The notes beneath the pieces were generated by a model, which worked only from the letters and a program-made list of their open reading frames with translations, was not told the origin of the DNA and made no database searches. From assembly GCA_018896315.1 (NCBI GenBank), contig JAHIMV010000011.1, positions 1 to 26,424 of the forward strand: a stretch of 26,424 nt of DNA, in the 5' to 3' direction. A program made the position numbers and the translations under genes. The first letter of the stretch is position 1, and each line of letters opens with the position of its first letter. This document shows positions 21,023 to 26,424 of this stretch, one piece after another. Source of the stretch: Patescibacteria group bacterium (GTDB lineage: Bacteria; Patescibacteriota; Patescibacteriia; UBA2591; UBA6264).

Positions 21023-22324
21023 ATGAATAATCACATACCTAAAATTAAAAAAGTGGATGCTCGTGAAATATTAGATTCGCGAGGGGATCCTACCCTTGAA
21101 ATTAAAATAACTTTAGATAATGGTTTGCAGGCAAAAGCGGCTGTTCCTTCAGGCGCTTCTACTGGAAAACACGAAGCCTTAGAGCTTAGGGATAATGATC
21201 TTACGCGTTACGCGCGTAAAGGCGTATTAAAGGCCTGTCGTAATATAGAAAAAATAATTTCTTCAGCCATTATTGGCCAAGAGCCTGATCCTAAGATAAT
21301 TGACAGAATGATGATTAAGATAGACGGGACCAAGAATAAAAGTCAGTTAGGAGCCAATGCAATTTTAGGGGTTTCCTTGGCAATAGCCAGAGCCGCTGCT
21401 TTAGTTAAGAACATTCCTTTATACAGGTATATTAGAGAAAAATACGAACTAACAAATATTAAGGCTGAATATTCTTTGCCCACGCCAATGTTTAATGTTA
21501 TTAATGGAGGAAAACATTCTGATTCAGGCCTGGATGTCCAAGAATTTATGGTTATTCCTGCTGGAAAAACAAGTTTTAAAAGAAAAGTACGAATAGGTGC
21601 GGAAATTTTCAGCGCTTTAAGAGAAACTTTAAAAAATCGCGGCTTGGGTTTTGCCGTCGGTGATGAAGGAGGTTTTGCCCCTAAACTTAAAAAAACAGAA
21701 AAAGTTTTTGACCTTTTAGTAACCATTACTGAATTTATCCAGCATCACTTAGGCACAGAGACGTTTTTTGGTTTGGATGTAGCCGCTTCTGTTTTTCATG
21801 ACGATGAAACAAATAAATATATTTTTGAAAAGAAAAAGCGCAGCGGAGATGACATGCTCAAACTTTATTACAAATGGTTTAAGAGTTATCCTTTAATTTT
21901 AATTGAAGACCCTTTTGACGAGGATGATTGGGATATGTGGCCAAAATTAACAGAAAAACTTACTGCCTTAGGTTCAAAATTAATTGTTGGTGATGATATT
22001 TTTAGCACCAATGTTGAGCGCTTTCAAAAGGGAATTGATTTAAAAGCATGTAATTCTATTTTGATTAAATTAAATCAAATAGGGACATTAACAGAAACAA
22101 TTGATTGTATTAATTTGGCCCGCAAACATAATTACAAAGTTGTTATTTCTCATCGTTCAGGTGAAACTAACGATGATTTTATTGCTGATTTAGCTGTTGC
22201 GGTTAATGCTGATTTTATTAAGGCCGGCGCACCAAATAGAGGTGAAAGAGTGGCAAAATACAATCGTTTAATGGAAATAGAAGAAGAATTATTCCATATT
22301 CCTCAGTGGCCGGAAAGAAAATAA
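21023..22324 (+). CDS. eno: enolase, canonical copy
   Basis: A 433-residue enolase converting 2-phosphoglycerate to phosphoenolpyruvate. All catalytic residues are in place (E. coli equivalents in brackets): H165 (H159), E174 (E168), E215 in VGDEGG (E209, proton donor), Mg ligands D252, E295 and D324, K349 (K342), H377-R378-S379 and K400 (K393). The mobile loop SGASTGKHEA is also canonical. It begins 4 bp after pgk and is followed 11 bp later by a second enolase gene. The last part, from HRSG to the IEEE segment, is almost identical in DNA to the second copy. No Shine-Dalgarno sequence precedes the start. Confidence 0.95.
   Translation: MNNHIPKIKKVDAREILDSRGDPTLEIKITLDNGLQAKAAVPSGASTGKHEALELRDNDLTRYARKGVLKACRNIEKIISSAIIGQEPDPKIIDRMMIKIDGTKNKSQLGANAILGVSLAIARAAALVKNIPLYRYIREKYELTNIKAEYSLPTPMFNVINGGKHSDSGLDVQEFMVIPAGKTSFKRKVRIGAEIFSALRETLKNRGLGFAVGDEGGFAPKLKKTEKVFDLLVTITEFIQHHLGTETFFGLDVAASVFHDDETNKYIFEKKKRSGDDMLKLYYKWFKSYPLILIEDPFDEDDWDMWPKLTEKLTALGSKLIVGDDIFSTNVERFQKGIDLKACNSILIKLNQIGTLTETIDCINLARKHNYKVVISHRSGETNDDFIADLAVAVNADFIKAGAPNRGERVAKYNRLMEIEEELFHIPQWPERK
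22145..22288 (+). repeat. 144-bp direct repeat, copy in first enolase
   Basis: Matches 23452-23595 at 143 of 144 positions (A at 22231 versus G at 23538). It spans the HRSGE loop and the catalytic lysine. Sequence on both sides is clearly diverged. Confidence 0.93.
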
Positions 22325-22335
22325 TATATATTTTT

Positions 22336-23607
22336 ATGGCTAAAATTAAACAAATTTTTGCCTCTGAGATTTTAGATTCACGAGGCGAACCAACAATTAA
22401 AACAAACATAGTTTTAGATAATGGTTTGAAGGCTCAGGCTACAGTTCCAGTTGGAGCGTCTAAAGGAAGGCATGAAGCAATGGATTTACGCGACCATGAT
22501 GCTTTACGTTACAATGGGCAGGGCGTTTTGAAAGCATGCAAAAATATTCAGGACATCATTACTCCAGCATTAATTGGTGTAGATATTTCGGAACAAACAA
22601 AAATAGACGAAATTCTGATTGGTTTAGATGCTACGCCCAATAAATTTAATTTAGGAGCTAATGCGCTTTTAAGCGTATCTTTTGCTTGTTGTCGGGTTGG
22701 CGCCATAGATAGTAATTTACCTTTATATAAATACATTAGAGAGAAGTACAATACAAGAGATTTTGTTGGCTACAAATTGCCAATACCTATGTTTAATATG
22801 ATTAATGGAGGCAAACATTCGGATAATAGATTTGAAATTCAGGAATTTAATGTTATCCCTTTTAATGATTTACCTTTTAGAGAAAAATTTCGCGCTGGTG
22901 TGGAAATTTTTCATTTACTTAAGAATACTATTAAAACTAAACATGGTTATTTTGCTACAGTCGGAGATCAGGGTGGTTTTACTCCAAGCATTGTCCAAAA
23001 TAAAGAAGCCATGGATTTACTTCAAGAAGCTGTTAATAATTCTTCTTATAAATTAGGAGAAGAGATTTTATTTGGACTTGATGTTGCGGCCGACGGGTTT
23101 TATGATATACAGAAACGTAAATATATTATTGAGAAAAAGGAAAATACTGCTGGAGATATGATTGACTTATATAAAGACTGGATTAATAAATATCCCTTGG
23201 CTGTTATTGAAGATGGTTTAGCCCAGGATTCTTGGTTACAATGGAAAGAGCTAAAAAAAATTCTTTTGGGCATTAACCCAGAGTTTTTAATTGTTGGTGA
23301 TAATTTATTTACTACAAATATAACTCTTCTTGAAAAAGGCATACTGAATGATTCTGCTAATACTATTTCTATTAAAGCCAATCAAATCGGCACTTTAAAT
23401 GAAACAATTAAATGTATTAATTTTGCTCGTAGAGCTGGATACAAGATTATCATTTCTCATCGTTCAGGTGAAACTAACGATGATTTTATTGCTGATTTAG
23501 CTGTTGCGGTTAATGCTGATTTTATTAAGGCCGGCGCGCCAAATAGAGGTGAAAGAGTGGCAAAATACAATCGTTTAATGGAAATAGAAGAAGAACTTAA
23601 GAATTAG
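22336..23607 (+). CDS. enolase paralog with Glu-to-Gln at the proton-donor position
   Basis: A 423-residue enolase-family protein from ATG 22336 (MAKIKQIFASEILDSRG aligns with the E. coli start); an in-frame GTG at 22306 inside the first enolase gene is less likely. Most active-site residues remain: H161, E170, Mg ligands D249, E292 and D322, K347, H375-R376-S377, K398. But the proton-donor glutamate (E. coli E209, in GDEGG) is Q212 in VGDQGG, codon CAG at 22969-22971. The neighbouring residue of the third metal ligand is also changed (GDN instead of GDD), and the mobile loop reads VGASKG instead of SGASTG. In yeast the equivalent E211Q change nearly abolishes dehydration. It may be a regulatory or structural partner of the first enolase, or act on another substrate. 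Only 11 bp separate the two genes, so they are co-transcribed. Confidence 0.92.
   Translation: MAKIKQIFASEILDSRGEPTIKTNIVLDNGLKAQATVPVGASKGRHEAMDLRDHDALRYNGQGVLKACKNIQDIITPALIGVDISEQTKIDEILIGLDATPNKFNLGANALLSVSFACCRVGAIDSNLPLYKYIREKYNTRDFVGYKLPIPMFNMINGGKHSDNRFEIQEFNVIPFNDLPFREKFRAGVEIFHLLKNTIKTKHGYFATVGDQGGFTPSIVQNKEAMDLLQEAVNNSSYKLGEEILFGLDVAADGFYDIQKRKYIIEKKENTAGDMIDLYKDWINKYPLAVIEDGLAQDSWLQWKELKKILLGINPEFLIVGDNLFTTNITLLEKGILNDSANTISIKANQIGTLNETIKCINFARRAGYKIIISHRSGETNDDFIADLAVAVNADFIKAGAPNRGERVAKYNRLMEIEEELKN
23452..23595 (+). repeat. 144-bp direct repeat, copy in second enolase
   Basis: Partner of 22145-22288; offset 1307 bp, one mismatch. Outside this tract the two genes differ at many positions, including silent ones. 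Confidence 0.93.
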
Positions 23608-23768
23608 AACATTAGAACATTTTTAAAAATCAAAAATAAAAAATCAAAATGGAAAATTTAGGTATCAAAAATTTTCAAAGAAAATTTTTGATGATTGTAT
23701 TTTATTTAATTTTTAACATTTTTATCTGTCATTTTGATATTTGATATTTACATTTTACATTTATATAT
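23608..23768. other. spacer between second enolase and first mutase, with hairpin
   Basis: AT-rich, built of ATCAAAAAT-type units, with a perfect 12-bp stem TCAAAAATTTTC / GAAAATTTTTGA (23665-23676, 23680-23691; 3-base loop). Larger inverted similarity surrounds it (ATCAAAATGG left, CATTTTGATAT right). It may act as a terminator or attenuator within the glycolytic cluster. Confidence 0.55.
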
Positions 23769-25367
23769 ATGGAGCAAAAATCTGTTAATAAAATTCAACA
23801 AGTTATTTTGGTAATATTAGACGGGTGGGGAATTGCTCCTCCTAGCAAGGGTAATGCTGTTGATTTGGCCCAGACGCCATTTTTTGATTCTTTACTTAAG
23901 AGGTATTCACATACTCAGCTTTGCGCTCATGGACAACGCGTTGGATTACCAAAAGATCAACCAGGTAATTCTGAAGCGGGTCATTTAAGCTTAGGAGCTG
24001 GCCGGGTTGTTAAAGATGACGCAGTATATATTACTGAGGCCATTAAAGACGGAACTTTTTTTAAAAATCCAGCTTTTCTTGAAGGAATTCTGCATTTAAA
24101 AAAGAATAAATCAAAAGTTCATTTAATGGGTTTGGTTACAGAAGAAACCAGTGCTCATTCTTCACCTGAACACTGGTTAGCTATGATTAGATTTTTAGAC
24201 GAACAAGGAGTTAAAAAAGTTTTTCTTCATCTTTTTACTGATGGTCGCGACTCATCCCAGCATGGAGCAATTCAGATTTTACAAAGATTTAAAAAAGAAG
24301 TAAAAAATAATCATCAACAGTTTAATAATAGGATTAAAGTTGAAATTGCCAGTATTGTTGGTCGTTTTTATGCCATGGACCGCACCAAACAATGGGAAAG
24401 AGTTGAAAATGCCTATAACCTGCTCACCCTGGCCAAGGGCGAGCAGGCTAGTAGCGGAGATGATGCGATTACCCAGGCTTATAATCGAAAACAAACAGAT
24501 GAATTTATTAGTCCAACTGTTATTATTGATGATAAGAAAAAACCAATAGCCTTGATTAATGACAATGATCTGGTTATTTTTATGAATCTTCGTTCAGACA
24601 GGGCTCGGGAATTAACCAAGTCTTTTGTTCAAAAAGACTTTAATAAGAAAAATCCAGGGTCGTTTAGGAGAGAAAGATGGCCTCAAAATCTATTTTTTAT
24701 TGCCTTGACTGATTTTGGTCCTGATTTGGACAGCATTAGAACGGCTTATCCTTCACGGGAAATAAAAAACAGTTTGCCAGTAGTTCTTGACGGGATTCAG
24801 CAGTTTTACATTACAGAGACGGAAAAATATGCTCATATTACTTTTTTCTTTAATGGGGGTTATGACCATCCAGTGGCTGGGGAGCAAAGAGTGCAAATTC
24901 CTTCGGTTAATGTAAGGAGTTATGATTTAGCCCCACAAATGAGCGCTAATAAAATTTGTAAAAGAGTTTTGCAAGAAATTCATGAAGAAAAGCCGGATTT
25001 TATCATGATTAATTTTTGCAATCCAGATATGCTTGGGCATACTGGAAATTTACAAGCGACTATTCAAGGAATAGAATATCTTGATAAAAAATTGGCTGAA
25101 TTAATCAAGGTTGCTAAAAAAGAAAAATACCTTATTATTATTACCGCAGATCATGGCAATGCTGAAGAAATGATTAATTTAAAAACAGGAGAAGTTAAAA
25201 CAACACATACGATTAATCCAGTTCCTTTCATTTTAATTACCCAAAAAGATAAAAAGTTTAAATTAAAAAAAGGTGGTAAATTGGCTGACGTTGCTCCTAC
25301 TATTTTAGATTTAATGCAAATTAAAAAGCCTAAAGAAATGACAAGGGATAGTCTCATTATAACATGA
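23769..25367 (+). CDS. gpmI: 2,3-bisphosphoglycerate-independent phosphoglycerate mutase, diverged copy
   Basis: A 532-residue cofactor-independent mutase (alkaline phosphatase superfamily, two Mn2+), interconverting 3- and 2-phosphoglycerate. Active-site serine S68 in PGNSEAGH; D18 in ILDGWG; H130; DGRD at 158-161; VGRFYAMDR; FMNLRSDRARE; KYAHITFFFNGG; NPDMLGHTG; ADHGNAE; THTINPVPF. So all metal and catalytic residues are kept. It differs from the usual pattern around the substrate pocket: TEETSAHSSPEHW where most have SDGGVHSHxxHL, and DGRDSSQHGA where most have DGRDTPPxSG. The next gene is a second mutase closer to the usual pattern, with a shared N-terminus (KSVNKIQ). Probably active; division of labour between the copies is unknown. 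Confidence 0.93.
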   Translation: MEQKSVNKIQQVILVILDGWGIAPPSKGNAVDLAQTPFFDSLLKRYSHTQLCAHGQRVGLPKDQPGNSEAGHLSLGAGRVVKDDAVYITEAIKDGTFFKNPAFLEGILHLKKNKSKVHLMGLVTEETSAHSSPEHWLAMIRFLDEQGVKKVFLHLFTDGRDSSQHGAIQILQRFKKEVKNNHQQFNNRIKVEIASIVGRFYAMDRTKQWERVENAYNLLTLAKGEQASSGDDAITQAYNRKQTDEFISPTVIIDDKKKPIALINDNDLVIFMNLRSDRARELTKSFVQKDFNKKNPGSFRRERWPQNLFFIALTDFGPDLDSIRTAYPSREIKNSLPVVLDGIQQFYITETEKYAHITFFFNGGYDHPVAGEQRVQIPSVNVRSYDLAPQMSANKICKRVLQEIHEEKPDFIMINFCNPDMLGHTGNLQATIQGIEYLDKKLAELIKVAKKEKYLIIITADHGNAEEMINLKTGEVKTTHTINPVPFILITQKDKKFKLKKGGKLADVAPTILDLMQIKKPKEMTRDSLIIT

Positions 25368-25561
25368 GAACATTGGAACATGAAAATATTAAATAACAAA
25401 TAACAAATAACAAATTACAAACAAATTCAAAATTCTAAATTCCAAATACTAAACGTTTTGTTCGCCCCGCTTCGCTTGGCGGGGCCGGGAAATTTTGGTG
25501 CTTGAGATTTAGATATTGTTTATTATTTGGTGCTTGAGATTTGTAATTTCAAAATGTTAAT
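25368..25561. other. repeat-rich spacer between the two mutase genes
   Basis: Holds AAATAAC heptamers (about three copies), a GC-rich hairpin GCCCCGC-N8-GCGGGGC (25464-25485), and two copies of GGTGCTTGAGATTT (25497 and 25529 regions). No gene. Similar in style to the spacer before the first mutase. Confidence 0.55.
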
Positions 25562-26424
25562 ATGAATCAAAAATCTGTTAATAAAATCCAACCCGTAATT
25601 TTAATAATATTGGATGGTTTTGGTATAGCCCCACCTAGTCAGGGCAATGCAGTTGCTTTAGCTAAAAAACCGATTTTTGATAAATTAACCATGTTTTATC
25701 CAACTATGACTCTTCAGGCTTCTGGGGAAGCAGTTGGTTTATCATGGGGTGAACCAGGCAATTCAGAGGTTGGTCATTTAAGTTTAGGTTCGGGAAAAAT
25801 AGTTTGGCAAAATTTAGCCAGAATTACTCAAACAATTACTGAAGGAGGTTTTTTTGACAACCAAGCTTTTTTAAAGGCAATTGCTCATACCAAGAAAAAC
25901 AACTCAACATTGCATTTAATGGGTCTGGTTTCTAATGGTTCAGTTCATTCTTTAAATGATCACTTGTATGCTTTATTAGAAATTCTTGCTAAAAATGAGT
26001 TAAAAGATGTGGCTATCCATGCCTTTTTAGACGGGCGAGATACACCTCGCGATAGCGGCCGAGGTTTTATCAGTGACTTACAGCAAAGAATTCAAGATAT
26101 TGGAGTTGGTCAAATCGCTACTTTATCAGGGAGGTTTTGGGCAATGGACAGGGATAATCATTGGGAAAGGATTGAGCAGTCTTATTTAGCAATGACCAAG
26201 GGATTAGCTGAAAAAGAGTATAAAGAGCCATTACAAGCCATTGATGATTCTTATAAAAGCGAAGTTTATGATGAAGAATTTAAACCAGTAGTTATTATTA
26301 ATGAAAAAGGAGAGGCTAGATCTAAAATTAAAGACAATGATGCAGTTATCTTTTTTAATTTTCGTTCAGATAGAGCCAGGGAAATAACAAAAGCTTTTGT
26401 TTCAGAAGATTTTAAAGGATTTAA
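25562..26424 (+). CDS. gpmI: 2,3-bisphosphoglycerate-independent phosphoglycerate mutase, second copy (partial)
   Basis: Open from ATG 25562 to the right edge; 287 residues visible of an expected ~510-530. Motifs seen: ILDGFGIAPPSQGNAV, active-site serine in PGNSEVGH, LGSGKIVWQ, LVSNGSVHSLNDHL, HAFLDGRDTPRDSG, LSGRFWAMDRD and FFNFRSDRAREIT. These follow the usual GpmI pattern more closely than the copy upstream, so this is probably the standard enzyme. The metal ligands of the second half lie beyond the window. The N-terminus resembles that of the first copy, and 20 bases of coding sequence starting at codon 3 are identical. Confidence 0.9.
   Translation, partial: MNQKSVNKIQPVILIILDGFGIAPPSQGNAVALAKKPIFDKLTMFYPTMTLQASGEAVGLSWGEPGNSEVGHLSLGSGKIVWQNLARITQTITEGGFFDNQAFLKAIAHTKKNNSTLHLMGLVSNGSVHSLNDHLYALLEILAKNELKDVAIHAFLDGRDTPRDSGRGFISDLQQRIQDIGVGQIATLSGRFWAMDRDNHWERIEQSYLAMTKGLAEKEYKEPLQAIDDSYKSEVYDEEFKPVVIINEKGEARSKIKDNDAVIFFNFRSDRAREITKAFVSEDFKGF

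Noticed and set aside
21343..21726. Long minus-strand open frame inside the first enolase (and similar ones in other genes)
   Set aside because: Mirror of a strongly conserved plus-strand gene, no homology to known proteins, no own start signals.
22306..22335. Alternative GTG start of the second enolase overlapping the first
   Set aside because: The ATG at 22336 gives an N-terminus that aligns exactly with known enolases; the upstream extension (AGKKIIYIF) has no family match.
24418..24447. Near-perfect palindrome (CCTGCTC ... GAGCAGG) in the first mutase as another inserted element
   Set aside because: Alignment to usual GpmI spacing shows no extra residues between ENAY and TQAY, so nothing was inserted; the palindrome is probably chance within native codons.

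Overview
The window is AT-rich DNA from a small bacterial genome. The gene set (three DUF4143-type AAA ATPases, several toxin-antitoxin modules, an IleRS with a PGIHH-type signature, a DUF4430/DUF6580 pair, a lower-glycolysis cluster), the near absence of Shine-Dalgarno sequences and the many short repeats inserted inside genes fit a member of the candidate phyla radiation (Patescibacteria). This assignment is an inference from gene content and style; no rRNA or tRNA gene is visible to anchor it.

Left region (1-6553): mobile and defence-like genes, all on the minus strand. A winged-helix/nucleotidyltransferase gene with a double operator is followed by a gene-free block of 11-bp tandem arrays. 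Then come three separate DUF4143 ATPase genes. Between them lie three diverged copies (A, B, C) of a dispersed repeat. Copy B is joined to a small excisionase-like HTH gene and a truncated GxxExxY gene; copy C is a deletion derivative of that same cassette.

Middle region (6554-16710): a nucleotide-sugar 6-dehydrogenase gene is divergent from a large O-antigen ligase/polymerase-like membrane protein with TPRs. These are followed by ileS, an AbiE toxin-antitoxin pair, a sugar-nucleotide epimerase and a DUF4430 + DUF6580 membrane pair. The sugar genes point to surface polysaccharide synthesis.

Toxin-antitoxin region (16738-19615): a HigBA-type pair, a second AbiE pair with the opposite gene order, a short relic of a gene like the one at the left edge, and a DEDDh exonuclease.

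Right region (19774-26424): pgk, two tandem enolase genes and two tandem cofactor-independent phosphoglycerate mutase genes (the second runs off the window), all on the plus strand. Together they cover 1,3-bisphosphoglycerate to phosphoenolpyruvate. One enolase is canonical. The other has glutamine in place of the catalytic glutamate, and the two share a 144-bp nearly identical 3' tract that looks like gene conversion. One mutase looks canonical; the other is diverged around the substrate pocket but keeps its catalytic residues.

Two themes run through the window. First, short palindromes and heptamer arrays sit in frame inside housekeeping genes; one 30-bp palindrome occurs in both the dehydrogenase and pgk and encodes the same ten residues in each, like the palindromic elements of Rickettsia. 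Second, many promoters are readable (TTGACA/TATAAT type, with inverted-repeat operators) and most place the start codon only 5-12 nt after the -10 box, implying leaderless mRNAs. The main exception is the third ATPase gene, whose best promoter lies about 270 bp upstream and implies a long, repeat-built leader.
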